This document shows, piece by piece, positions 40,930-53,640 of a stretch of 64,000 bases of DNA (its first letter is position 1; each line of letters opens with the position of its first letter). Below the pieces are notes generated by a model. That model did no database searches. It was given only the letters and a program-made list of their open reading frames with translations, and was not told the origin of the DNA. The DNA is from Mixophyes australis (Eukaryota > Chordata > Amphibia > Anura > Limnodynastidae). A program made the translations under genes and the position numbers. The stretch spans positions 367,352,624 through 367,416,623 of the forward strand of contig JAVHZZ010000002.1 in assembly GCA_036250195.1 (NCBI GenBank). The letters are read 5' to 3'.

Positions 40930-41899
40930 ACACTAGGCATGGGTAGTTTTGTCAAAATCTTATGTGATATAATTAATGGGTATACTGTTCCTTATGTTCT
41001 CCCAGATGACGTGTACTTTGTTTGTGGGAGAAAAGCTTATTCCTGAGTGACTCCGAGTTCCAAGGTTTTGTGTTTCTTAGGTAAACTGGTTCCTGAAATC
41101 ATGACTATTACTCATGAAGAAATGGTTGGTATTCACAAGACTACATCCCCACCATACATACACACACAGTATGAACACCGTGGCAAGAGAAATATGATTC
41201 CTGGTGAGGAACCCATAGCTACAAAATTGATTAGTGAAACCTCTGGTTTTCAAGTTATGGTTGCTCTAGATCTCACCAGGACCGCTCGGGGAACGATAAA
41301 TTTTAAGTATATTCAAGACCTAGCTTAATTGATTGACAATATCACCGAGATGTATGATGTATATGGGAAGGGAGCTACAAGTGTATAAGAAGGAGTTGGT
41401 GCAACATAGGCTGGTACTGAATTATCTCACCTCTATTACTGGTGGATATTGTGTGACATTGGCCACCCAGTTTGGTGTCAAATGTTGCACCTACATCACT
41501 AATAATACAGATGACCCCAAGGAAGTTATAGAACGGAAGATGGATGAAATTCTGCAACTTAAATGGGAATTTCGAAGGAACCATAATTCTTTGTTATATG
41601 AGGTCGGGGAAAAGGTGGCAAGTTGGTTCTCATAGTTAAACCCTGTAAAATGGTTCTGTGGTCTAAGGGAGTGGGTACAGGAAATGGTTGCTAGTGTAGG
41701 TAAGCTCCTTCTCCTTACACTTGTTGTCATCTTAGTAATTGGTTTATGTGTCAAATGTGTTCCTACTGTGTTGAAATGTGGAAAGCAGTCTTCTGGGGGA
41801 AACACTGAAAACGAGACTGAAATGGTGGTGAGGGATTCAGAGATCATGGTCTGTGAAGAAGTGTTGTACAATCCTGAACTTGAAACTGTGATTTTGTGA
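40930..41899 (+). pseudogene. env: endogenous retrovirus env remnant (end of SU, TM)
   Basis: Fragments in two frames follow the order of a gamma/epsilon-like retroviral envelope. VYFVCGRKAYS near 41010 resembles the end of the surface subunit. An RGKR furin-type site lies near 41185. The ectodomain has a Gly-Gly-Tyr-Cys block followed by a CC pair (41440-41500), then a tryptophan-containing membrane-proximal part and a single hydrophobic segment (LLLLTLVVILVIGLCV) at 41700-41750, with a 45-residue tail ending at 41899. A stop at 41326-41328 with a frame change and an in-frame TAG at 41633-41635 break it, as does TGA near 41045. Ten residues, instead of the usual six, separate the cysteine from the CC pair. 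It cannot encode a functional envelope. The 3' LTR follows 30 bases downstream. Confidence 0.8.
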
Positions 41900-41929
41900 T
41901 AGTCTATTACCCTATCAAAAGGGTGGAGG

Positions 41930-42767
41930 TGTCGAAGTCAGCAAATTGGATAAAGTCATTTCAATTAATATCGAGCAAACTTGGTTGTCTTTGTCTGAAA
42001 AAATGCGTAGAGCACGCTACAGCGTGGAAGGGCGTATCCAGCCGCAACACGTGGCAATAACAGTTTTTACACTTTTGTATACCTTCGCACCAACACACAC
42101 ATTTGTAATTAGTACACATTAATTGTAGTTGCAACACATAGTAATTTATGTCAAAATATAGTAGTATTTATGTTTAATATTATAAGTTATATGCATGTTA
42201 GTAAAACATAAGGTTCAGGTTATAGGAAATGTGTTATGTCTGGTATCTTTTTAATCCCCTATTCTTCAGCAGTTGTCCAGTTGTATAGCCAAAGAGATCG
42301 CACAATGCATACTCTAGTTAGCGATGTTAGGGAATAAATGTTTAAAGTGATACTGACTATAAAATGCTAATAGACTAGTTGAAACTGGACTCTGGGCGGG
42401 AAAGTCAGAGCACATCCCCTGGAGAGATGACCCCCACCTTTGGATATTTTGGTTTGAACTGGCCTATGATCTGCAACATCCTGGACCTTCCTGAAACCTG
42501 GACCAATAGAAGCAAGCCACATCATCTGCATTGTTTTACTGTATTTCTGACTGCATATAAGCAGGGACTCTTGATCTAGTGACCAGTCTTCTTTGACCAC
42601 AGACTTCAGACCTGAATGACTGTTCACTGGATCCAGGGCGCCTGCAATAAGTAACGGCTGTACTTATTATTATTTCGTTTGAATTATTCTGCTACTTTTG
42701 GATAATAAATTATTTTGTGCTTTGGAAACACAAATCAAGATTCAACAATCGTTATTGGATAGCGACA
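41930..42767 (+). repeat. 3' LTR of the endogenous retrovirus
   Basis: It begins with TGTCG right after a polypurine run (AAAAGGGTGGAGG) and ends with CGACA, a 5-bp inverted match; length 838 bp. CATATAA at about 42554 fits a TATA box and AATAAA at 42704 a polyadenylation signal. The 5' LTR is not in the window. Confidence 0.75.
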
Positions 42768-43530
42768 AAATGTGCATAACAATGTGGCTACAGCACATCT
42801 TGTATGAGGAACACCATCTATGTAATAGCGTGAATCATCTACAAAAAGGGTGATGTCTGCATCTGGTAATGGTATATCTTTAATGTCAGATAAAACCAGA
42901 GATTCTTGTCTTATTAGTTCTACACAATCATGTTCAGAAACATTTTGTGTGTATATTTTTTCTTCTTCTTCAATCTGGGATTCCTCCAGATCCCTAGGGG
43001 AACCTTGATGTATCCTCCCATCTTTAGAAACATGCGAAAATAATGTAGCCTGATCCAACATTGTGCACCAATTAAGTGTAACATTACTGGGAGTTAGTAG
43101 TGCTACTTCATATATAGTAAGTCTGGCCGCTGATAAATGTTTTGTTTGTGCTTGGTTTAAAATATTCTGTTACTGCATGTGGTACCATTAAGGTAACTGG
43201 ATGTCCTAGCACAATATCTGTACTCATTTTGAGCACTAGGGCAGCTGCAGTTACTGCTTTACGCAGGTGGGTGCAGCTTGTATAGCGGGGTCTTGTTGTG
43301 CAGAGTAGTATGCAAGTGGCCTCTGTTTGCGACCATGTATCTGTATCAGTACCCCATGTGCATGTGCACTGACTTAATGACAAAATAATGTGTAAGGCTT
43401 GTCATAATCTGGCAAAGCAAGTGCTGTTACTTCAGCTTAAAAGTGGTTAAACATTTGGTTCTGCTCAGAGGAGAGTGTAAATGGCTTGCTATCATCCAGA
43501 AGTGCTAATGAAGGAGCACGGATAATAGCT
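42768..43530 (-). pseudogene. pol: endogenous retrovirus pol fragment (connection and RNase H), minus strand
   Basis: On the minus strand the RT connection region is recognisable: HPVTLMVPHAVTEYF near 43180, as in gammaretrovirus-like pol. It is followed by PLPDADITLFVDDSRYYI (about 42830-42890), the start of RNase H with a normally DGS-type motif here reading DDS. Stops and frameshifts occur throughout. It faces the env/LTR piece and touches the LTR end at 42767, so the locus is rearranged, or one provirus inserted into another. Confidence 0.75.
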
Positions 43531-43737
43531 CATAAATTCTTAAGTCTTTTTTTCATTTATGTGCAGACATTGAATTCCCAACAATGCATTACCATACCCA
43601 AGATACAAATAAGTATTTACAGTATATGACGATTACAGTACAGTAAATAAGGGCAGTGAATGTGTTTACAACGCTGTTTGACTCAAAACTATTATGAGGA
43701 TAAAAACAAAAACGTTTTGCTATCTACCATAGTTTGA

Positions 43738-45056
<1,319 letters not shown>

Positions 45057-46700
45057 AGTCCATTTCTCCTTCTCTCTTCAAAAACATACCTTCTACGACA
45101 TAGAAAAATCACCTAGTTTATGTATTTACTACGCGAATAGCCCATAAAGTCTAATATCTCTTTCCAAAACACAGTAGTCGTTATTCAACAGAGTCTACCT
45201 TATTTAAAATCTTCATTAGTGTCTGCTCATGTTTGTTATGGCTGTGGACCAAAACATATTGCAAACTTCTATTCATTGGGAGTTGGATAAATTAAATCTG
45301 GATTACCAAAGTGGTCTTCCTCTGTAGCTGGAGACATTCTGTGAAGAAAAAAACTTTTGCATAGTGATTAACTTTTATTCATTAGGAATTACAGTAACTG
45401 TCATTAATTCACATTTCCCAATCAGTGTGTGTAGCTGCATGTAACATTCTTGTCAGTATCAGTACACCATTATCAGGTAACCAGTGAACATTTTTGTGCA
45501 GTGAACAGCTGCTAATGAGACACTTGTTTACGTGTTTCTCTGTGTAGCTTAACTGTGACACAATGCGTTCCATGTTATGAAAATATGATTTCACCAAAGG
45601 GGCAGTCCCTAATCTCACAAACAGGGAATTTCAAAGTGAAGTGACCTGGGCGAGTGTTCAAAGCCACTCCTTTCTCATCATCACCCAGTACAGCCCCCTT
45701 GAATGACTCTGATGTGTCTTCCTGGTTTTCAATAATTTCATCACACAGCTCTCAAAAGGTTCAGGCATTCACCCATTTTGAAATCAACACTGCTCCTCTC
45801 ATAAATCAGAGTACTCTTGTTAGACACCTCGCTTTGCGTCTGCAAATCACTCAGCATTTTCTCAACAGAATCTCCCATCACCAAATATTCACACATATTT
45901 TCAGATTCTGTGATTTCCGTGTCAAAAGTACAAATATATTAACTTAAACAAGTCTCGCTCACAGGTGGCATTTTATCTCGTAACTTTCATTCATCAGCGC
46001 CATTTTCACATTTTATGCTTGTAATATCTGTATATAAAAGCTCACTCACACCTTTCTCTTTTAACTTAAAGAGAAAGCTATTTTTCTCAAATTCACAAAC
46101 AAAATTATTTTGTTCAAATACAAAAATGGCTTGTTGGACCCCAGCCAGCTGGAGGTCAGTGTTTTCTCCTGACACTGTCTGTATATTATTTACAGTTTTG
46201 TCAGTCCACTGATTCGGGCAGCGACGAACTAAAGATTTTAAAACTTTTTTTGCATCTCTTCAAAAGCTTACAATTAAGCAATGCAGGCATTACATTTACA
46301 AATGTACAACTTTTTCTACCTTGAAACATGCCTCTTGTAAAACGGACAAGACAGACAAACAGTGTGATTTTAACCAAATCACACCTCTCCCTAACAGAAC
46401 GCTGAGACAGTGAACAAACAGCGTGATTTTTTTTCCAACTTATCATGGATCTCCCTCACACGTAGTAAGATGGAGACAAAAACTCACTTATAAAGGAAGA
46501 AAAACAAACTGATATTTTCCAGCCTACTGCTGTAGAACTACAAGTCCCAGCATTAAACTAAATACTAATCAGCATAATAAAAACAGAGTCCTTCTCCGAG
46601 ATTTCTTTCACCCTAAAGTCTTTTACACAAATTCTCTACATCTTACACGTATCATTTGGATCAGTTTTTGAACAGTTGATTAATCATTCAGCTTCTGATG
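45057..46700 (-). other. possible endogenous retrovirus body, not resolvable
   Basis: The sequence lies between the ERV gag start (46963, minus) and the LINE. Short minus-strand frames (46201-46446, 45987-46175, 45409-45618) show no motif I can name. It is probably decayed gag, from position alone. Confidence 0.25.
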
Positions 46701-46963
46701 CATTTAGCACATATTCCAGATCTCTTAACTTTCCTGTGCCACCTCAAACAATCTCTTGGGGTTTGGTCTCAATGCCCCTTTTGTTCTTGTCACATTACAA
46801 CACCCTTGTTTCTCCATCCACACATATCAATTCCTTCTTTGGCTATCTCCGCTTTCTTGAAAAATTCCGGCAGACTTTCTACTCCTCATTTCCTAAAATC
46901 TTTGTACATCATGTCTATGGGGAAGCTGTCGTCATTTATAGGTTTACTTTCTATATTTCCCAT
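46700..46963 (-). pseudogene. possible retroviral gag start, minus strand
   Basis: The minus-strand ATG at 46961-46963 opens MGNIESKP, a myristoylation-type N terminus typical of retroviral matrix proteins. An in-frame stop follows after 25 codons. Similar composition continues past further stops to about 46700. The pol fragment downstream has the same orientation, which supports a gag identity, but no capsid or zinc knuckle is visible. Confidence 0.4.
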
Positions 46964-47029
46964 ATTGACAGTATTCTGTTGAGTTCAAATAAGGACTCTA
47001 ATCTGATTTCTGTGGGTTTTCCCTGTAGT

Positions 47030-47102
47030 GGACATCCCGTTCTGTGGACTCCTTCTAGTGGATGTCCTGTTCTGTGGACTATCCTTATAGTGGATGTCCA
47101 TG
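47030..47102 (+). repeat. imperfect tandem repeat, ~31 bp
   Basis: GTGGACATCCCGTTCTGTGG is followed by two related copies (GTGGATGTCCTGTTCTGTGG and a partial GTGGATGTCC). It lies just upstream (in minus orientation) of the putative gag start. Confidence 0.7.
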
Positions 47103-47229
47103 CAAAATAGCTTCTTTGACAGTATCTGGGACAAAGGTCTGTGAAACTCTTTTAAACTTTGGGCAAATTACAGAATATCCCTTCTTAGATATATTTCTGG
47201 GGATGGTTTCTAAAGTGTTCTCCCAATGT

Positions 47230-47346
47230 TCAAAACAATAACTTTCTAATTCCCTCTATTCCATTACGTGCTTTCCAAAAGATGTATATTATACCCAAAA
47301 TAACCAAAATAATCACTATTACAAAAAATAGGGATTCTATGTCCAT
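47230..47346 (-). CDS. 38-residue hydrophobic single-pass membrane peptide, uncertain
   Basis: This short minus-strand frame starts MDIESLFFVIVIILVILGII, a strong transmembrane segment, followed by a basic tail (KARNGIEGIRKLLF). It ends at 47230. It lies 270 bases upstream of the putative gag start in the same orientation. It may be a chance frame, the end of a decayed envelope, or a small accessory frame of the provirus. No family is recognised. Confidence 0.25.
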   Translation of the reverse strand: MDIESLFFVIVIILVILGIIYIFWKARNGIEGIRKLLF

Positions 47347-49815
47347 CTGAATAGTTAGTATTTAAATATCGGTGAACGAACTGTCAACAAGTTATTGTTT
47401 GGACAAAGACAACCCTCTGGCGCTCGTTTCACAAGTACCAACGAGAAAACGCAAAGAACCCTGACCAGACACAATAGGCGACTTTCTCAACACTTCCACC
47501 GTGTTTTATTAGCTGTCACTTAATTCAGCCTTGTATAAGCTAGGAAGTCTTAAGATGTAACCCAGTGATCATAGTTCGCGAAAGACAAGGACAAGCCTTT
47601 GTTGTGGTTACAAAGTGTGGTCTTTGATCAACGTCTTATGTGACTTTTTATCCTTTATACATCATACAATAGGCACAAACACATGCACTCAAAATTCACT
47701 CACCTTTCAAAAATCTAGTTCACAATACAATTACAGTAAACAAATTAGGTTAGAACTGTATTATATTAATCAGATGATACTTGAGACTCACAAATTCACG
47801 TGTCAGGTGCCTTAGACAGACATGAGGTGACCCAGAATAGGAAGACCAACGAGTAGAAATCTCTACTCAAAGCGGATTTGTTGGTGTTCAAAGTCCAGGG
47901 GAACCTCCGCTGTCTGTCTTGTAGCCTGCTAGACAGCGAATCTCAGTGTCGACCTAAGTTGTCAGATCTAAAATCTGTTCAGAGTTTGCCTTGTGGTGTC
48001 AAGTACATCTGGAAGTGCTTCAATTACAGCTGGAAAGAATAGGCACAGACCAAGGTTCTGTATGCAAGGAATATTCTCTATTTAATATCTCAAAGTTACA
48101 AGTTTTTACAGCATTTTGAATATATGTGAATCCTACATCATAAGCATACAATAGTTTATGGGATGCGCTGCGGATTACCGATCTCACGTATTCTTGAAGT
48201 TTCTAACCTCCCCCTTCTCAGGCCAGATGTGCCAAATATTCTTACCTATGTCTTGCTAGCTACACCTCAAGGCTGTGGGCTTACATCTTGCAAAACTGCA
48301 TTTCAGCAGAAAATGAATAACCTCTTTTAAGCAATTAAAATATCTATGTAAGTTACAAAAATGGCTGAACAAAGTCTTCATGAGGCCTTAACAAAAAATC
48401 ATATTTAACACTGTGAAAGATGTAGGTCTGTACTACTACTTTATTTGCTTCAGCGTGCCTAATTGTCTGCCAAACAAAGCATTCAAGGTGCATAGTCCCT
48501 GTGGTCAATTAGAATATGGAGCCGCTATGTGGGGGCTGATCGCGGACTTCCAGCCATCCGACTCTGGACAATTCGGAATACATTCCCCAGCATGCATTAT
48601 GCTAGGGTAAGGAAGGAATGGGGGAGGAACCCACCCCCCATGAGGCTTCTGAGTGTGGCAGAACAGAGAGGCGGAGACAGTGCAGTCCAGGAAAGTGTAC
48701 AGTATGGAGAGCTCTGGAGTGGGCAGAGTGTTTGGATTCCCTCCAGAGAACAATGTCCATCGTGTATTCAAGGTCCAGAGTTTGTTCAGTGCCAATATCC
48801 AGAGGAGGCTCGTTGTTCATAGGGGCGCATCTAGTGTCTGTGCCCAGTGAACGTCCAATATCCAAAGAGTTGCATTTGTACAGAGAGGGTCTGGTATCTA
48901 GAGGGTGCCAGTGTACAAGTTGTCTAAAGGTCAGAGCATTCAACTTTTTAGGGGGAACAGTACCCAGAGCAACTTCAGCTAGGGATCAGTATGTTAATGT
49001 CCAAATATACCCCAAGATCCCACAGTTGACAGATCCACATACACAGTGTTTTTAACCCTATGAACTACTGTTATTAAACATTGGGCTGTTGATAGAGACG
49101 GCCTTGCCCGTCTAAGCTAGGGGCCTGCCTTTAGATGTACTTAATCACACTTAAATTAAACATGGTCTTAGCCACTACTAGCAGTACAGTAGCCAAAGAC
49201 AACTCAACTTGTTTCAATATCTTACATCTTTCTGGGATAGATCACACGTATTATCTTGGAGGCTAGCAAAGAACAGTGTCCTAGGGATAGTATTTATTCA
49301 CAAAGTGCTGCTCCAGTCACTCACAAGTGGCCCATGTGACTTATCAAGTGCACAAACCATACTGCTGGAGTTCATTATTGTTGCAACTTTCAATATATGT
49401 TATATGTGTTATTTTACTTAGGATTGCTTAGCTAAGGAGCTCCTCACATATCTCCCTCAGGCACTGCCTGTCGCCTGAACCGCATCTTATTTTGGGTTAA
49501 ATGGCAAGGGGCATCTTCTTCTCCTCTGCAAAACGGATAGTGTAGCACTGGGCTATAACAAGATAGCCCTTCCCTAAACCGCATGTAGTTTGGACTAAAG
49601 CACATGCGATTTAGGGGTTTTGAAACCACCACACATCAGTGGTTTAGGTTTTCATCCTCCAGACTGCTCTATAGTAAATTCTGCGTTTTAAAGGTGAAAT
49701 CTGCCAACAATGTGCAGTGGTTTTAAAATCACCAAAAAATAGTTCTTAGAAAATCCCTGCCCTGGTCTTTTTGCTGAATCCCACAATCTCTGTTGCACTT
49801 GCCTCCTCCTTGCCA
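47347..49815. other. unassigned; possible LTR material 47400-48010
   Basis: AATAAA on the minus strand at 47505-47510 and the position upstream of the putative gag suggest a decayed 5' LTR, but neither ends nor a primer site are clear. At 48500-49055 open frames occur on both strands (up to 145 codons) over a moderately GC-rich stretch with repeated GTGCCCAG/TCCAATATCC words. No protein motif is seen. Confidence 0.3.
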
Positions 49816-49819
49816 ACAT

Positions 49820-50180
49820 GGGCATCACAGTGGCCTAGTGGTTAGCACTTCAGCCTCACAGCACTGGGGTCATAAGTTAAATTCCCGACCATGGCCTTAT
49901 CTGTGTGGAGTCTGTATGTTCTCCCTGTGTTTGCATGGGTTTCCTCCGGGAGCTCCGGTTTCTTCCCACACTCCAAAAACATACTTGTAGGTTAATTGGC
50001 TGCTATCAAAATTGACCCTAGTCTCTCCCTCTCTGTCTGTCTGTCTCCCTCTCTGTGCGAGTGTGTCTATATTAGGGAATTTAGACTAAGATCCGATGGG
50101 GCAAGGACTGATGTGAGTGAGTTCTCTGTACAGCGCTGCGGAATTAGTGGCGCTATATAGATAAATGATGATGATGATGG
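49820..50180 (+). mobile_element. tRNA-derived SINE with L2-like tail
   Basis: The head carries pol III boxes: TGGCCTAGTGGTTAGCACT (A box) and GTTAAATTCCC (degraded B box). The central domain has TCTGTATGTTCTCCCTGTG and CACTCCAAAAACATACTTGT. The 3' end TACAGCGCTGCGGAATTAGT with a GATGAT tail resembles the L2 LINE end, so an L2-type LINE probably mobilises it. Confidence 0.85.
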
Positions 50181-50235
50181 TCTGTTTTCAGAGTCCAACA
50201 ATCGCTGCTGCATTCGCCATACTCTTGCAGACCTG

Positions 50236-50391
50236 GGGTTAAATTTATCAAGCTGCGGGTTTGAAAAAGTGGAGATCAGATTCTAGCTGTCATTCTGTTG
50301 AATGTACTAAATAAATGATAACTTTAATCTGATTGGTTGCTATAGGTAACATCTCCACTTTTTCAAACCAGCAGCTTGATAAATTTAACCC
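50236..50391. mobile_element. short inverted-repeat MITE, 156 bp
   Basis: Ends GGGTTAAATTTATCAAGCTG and its inverse, flanked by CTG on both sides (50233-50235, 50392-50394). The arms share GGTTTGAAAAAGTGGAGAT with the other members of the family; part of the left arm is deleted. Confidence 0.8.
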
Positions 50392-50394
50392 CTG

Positions 50395-51695
50395 GTCTTT
50401 TACCAGACAAGCAACAATTTGACCACTGATAACACCATGCCAGTGAAAGATGTCCGGGGACACACTAGAGTGTGTAAATGCCATGGGGTTAGTTTTTATT
50501 CATTATATTCTACCCAAAAAATATATTTTAAGTATTGGGTGGCATTGTCCTTAATAAAGGTTTCATTGTGTTGCTATCACATTGAGAAAACATGAATATT
50601 TTGTATGGTTATTAATAAATGACTAGGCTCTAGTTCAGGGGTTAAAATAAATAATCTAAGAACATTATGTGGCCATTATATAATTGCATATGGGGCAACA
50701 ATTGGAATTTTATATGATTTTCACCTTAAAACAAAGAGCATTAGAGTAACTGATATGCACAAGCATGGGATTGTCAGACTCTTCAGGGACAGAGCCTGGC
50801 GTTCTCCTGAAATGCCTGATTCTATTTTTAGAATCCTAAATATTCACCATGCAGCAAGCGATGCCGCAGAGGGTGGGGTGACAGCCAAGTACGTGTAATG
50901 ACGCTGGGATTGAAGCAGAGCAGTTTTATTAACTTCTTACAGACTGAGAAATATGAGTTTTTACCAAGCTGATATATTGTAAGCTTTGTGCGCACTGTTA
51001 AATGTGCATTTTATATTCCCTTTAGATCTTAACAATCCTCTCTTCAAACACTGCTAATGCGTCACTACAGTTAATATTCCCTAATTTCATACCAGCTTCG
51101 TTAGGCTCCGTAGTTCCAGTGGGACCTACAATTCATTCATGATGCAGATGGGGAGGATGTGAGCTGCATTTTATAGTGATTTAACAAAATTAAAGCTATT
51201 TAAGCCATTGAGTTTAGCAAAAGCCCCAAAGAACACTCAGTTCTGTAAATGACCATTCAAAGATATGTCTGCATAAATTATGCATAAATATTCACAATGT
51301 TGCAATGCTGGACGAAGCAATGCGTGACAGAGTCACAATCATACAATTAAGGCTTCGATGGATTCCTGCACTATTGTGAATTATATTTGCAGCTGTCAGG
51401 TTTCCAAAGTCATTATTTTACAAGTTGTATACAAAATGTAGCTATGTTTTACTTTAATTATAACACGCTAGCATGAACTGGAAAAGGCTGTTGGTATAAT
51501 TTCTGCCAGTAACAGTGAGAGTCGCTACATAACAACATTGCTGTAAAACTAGAGCAACTGTGACAGGTAAACGACAAAATCAGATTAAACAGTAAAATTT
51601 ATATGACAAAAACATTCTAAACCTCCCCTGCAGCTGCTAACCAGATCACACCTATATATACACATCAATAAGACCCACAAATATGGCTATAGATG

Positions 51696-51697
<2 letters not shown>
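50395..51697. other. unassigned intergenic sequence
   Basis: AT-rich sequence with no recognised gene or repeat. Confidence 0.35.

Positions 51698-51782
<85 letters not shown>
51698..51782. repeat. (AT)n microsatellite
   Basis: About 42 uninterrupted AT units; it can extrude as a cruciform and is likely to be length-variable. Confidence 0.95.
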
Positions 51783-51783
<1 letters not shown>

Positions 51784-51947
51784 TTATGAACAAAAAGACA
51801 TTGATCCTCTGTACTAACTATGTACAAACTGGAGGGTATTGTATCCAAAAAATGCTCTGCATTCACCAAATACACAGTTGATGGTGTAACTACTTTTCTG
51901 TATTAAATACAGGGAATATTAGTTCCACATATGTTAAGCTGACACAC

Positions 51948-52259
51948 ACCACCATCATCATCATATTTATATAGTGCCACTAATTCCGCAGCGCTGTACA
52001 GAGAACTCATTCACATCATCCCTGCCCCATTGTAGCTTACAGTCTAAATCACACACACACACAGACAGACAGACAGACAAAGAGCAATTTAATAGCAGCC
52101 AATAAACCTACCAGTATGTTTTTGGAGTGTGGGAGGAAACCCACGCAAACACAGGGAGAACATACAAACTACACACAGATAAGGCCATGGTCGGGAATCA
52201 AACTCATGACCCCAGTGCCGAGGCAGAAGTGCTAACCAATAAGCCACCGTGATGCCCAC
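51948..52259 (-). mobile_element. tRNA-derived SINE with L2-like tail, minus strand
   Basis: The inverted order is visible: tail ATCATCATCATATTTATATA, CCGCAGCGCTGTACAGAGAA, TTTTTGGAGTGTGGGAGGAA, AGGCCATGGTCGGGAATCAA (B box) and GTGCTAACCAATAAGCCACC (A box). Same family as 49820. A (CA)/(CAGA) run sits inside. Confidence 0.85.
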
Positions 52260-52309
52260 GGATGTGTGTAAGTGACTGATGTGTATAACTGCCTGATGTG
52301 TAAAACTGA

Positions 52310-52540
52310 CTAATACATGCCCCTCTCTGCCCAGCAGCTTTACTCACACATGCCTCTCTCTGTTCACAGGTTGACCCACACATGGCCCTCTCTGCCAAGC
52401 AGCTTGACCCACACATGCCCCTCTCTGCCCAGCAACTTGACTCATACATTCCCCTCTCTGCCCAGCAGCTTGAATCACAAATGCCCCTCTCTGCCTCCCA
52501 GCTTAAACCACACATACCCCTCTCTGCCCACCAGCTAACA
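52310..52540 (+). repeat. 33-bp minisatellite
   Basis: About seven copies of a unit containing ACACATGCCCCTCTCTGCCCAGCAGCTTGACCC-like sequence, spaced 31-33 bases. A period divisible by 3 keeps frames open on both strands (120 codons on minus, about 70 on plus). I regard none as a gene. Confidence 0.88.
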
Positions 52541-52559
52541 TCGCACATAACCCCACCAC

Positions 52560-53240
52560 ACCACATTACCTCTTCTTACCTTTTCCTCCACCAGTGAGTT
52601 CCAGCTACACAGGAACATGAAGATTTCCTGCAGCTCCTGCACTGTGTACCATGTGACTTCTGCAGTCACATGACCTGGTGATGTCACACTCTGATCCGGA
52701 TCTAGCTACTGCCTTACAAGAAATGCGATGCAGGCAGCCTGTGCGGTCTGTTCATGGGCTATCACATCGCATGCTTCTCACTGTGGCCATGTCAATCATT
52801 CACAAAATATTGTTTGTGGTTGAATCTGCCGTGGCGCAACTTGAGGTGTCTGTAAGGGGAGAGAGGTGGATGGGGTACTGGGGAGGGGGAGAGATAGGAG
52901 GAATATGCAGGATTATCGGTACAGTCAATATACTTGGGTTGCTGGAATTGTAGCAGATGATTATAGCTTTTTGCGGTTTAAAATGTTATAGCTCTTTTGC
53001 TTTATCTGTCTATAGCTCTACTGCAATGTATATTGAGTGTATTGAATGGTGACAGATGGTTGTTTATAGCTTAATGTTTATAGCTCTGTGTTCTATTCCA
53101 GATAAGTATAACAATGTTTAAAGTCTCCTGTCATCCCTATTTCTCTCATCTCTGCACCTGCTCTGACTCACTGCCCATTCCCTTATCTTTTCCCCTCTCC
53201 TCTTATCCACCCTCACCTTCTCTCCATTTAGTTCTCCTCA
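52560..53240. other. unassigned intergenic sequence
   Basis: No gene or repeat recognised. Confidence 0.35.
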
Positions 53241-53313
53241 CTGCTTATCAGGATTCGAACCCAGGGCTTTTGCCTCTGTGGACTGCTGCTCTACTAACTG
53301 AGCTATTCTGGCT
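53241..53313 (-). pseudogene. tRNA-like sequence (tRNA pseudogene or SINE head)
   Basis: On the minus strand TAGCTCAGTTAGTAGAGC (A box, D arm) and GGTTCGAATCC (B box, T loop) are near-perfect and correctly spaced for a 73-base tRNA. The acceptor and anticodon stems do not pair, so it is not a functional tRNA. It could be the head of a SINE whose body is unrecognised. Confidence 0.6.
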
Positions 53314-53379
53314 GCTGGACAGTTCCTTTCCTTATTCGGTGTTCTAGATCAGTTCCAGTGATCTCCTGATCTTCCAGCA

Positions 53380-53640
53380 TGCCTTAGCTCCACCCCTTGA
53401 CTTCCTATAAAAGCCTAGCCAGTTCCTGTCTCCATTGCCTGTGATCTAGCTCCTGCTGCTGTTCCTGATTACCAGCATCTACTACACGTGTACCGATCTC
53501 GGCTTGCCCTCCACTTCGCTTCTGCCTCAACCTTTGGACCTCTAGGCCACTCTGTGTACCGAACCCGGCTTGTTTGACCTTTCTTACCATCTCACCTCCT
53601 GTTAGCCAGCCTTCCTGCATGCCACTGGGCTCCTATCCTG
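53380..53640 (+). repeat. possible LTR fragment with TATA box
   Basis: TATAAAAGCC at about 53407 is followed by C/T-rich sequence with a duplicated GTGTACCGA..CGGCTTG word, in the style of a Gypsy LTR R-U5 region. Ends and target duplication were not found. Confidence 0.35.

Noticed and set aside
48505..49055. Overlapping frames of 96-145 codons on both strands
   Set aside because: Composition and internal word repeats explain the openness; there is no start context, splice logic or domain.
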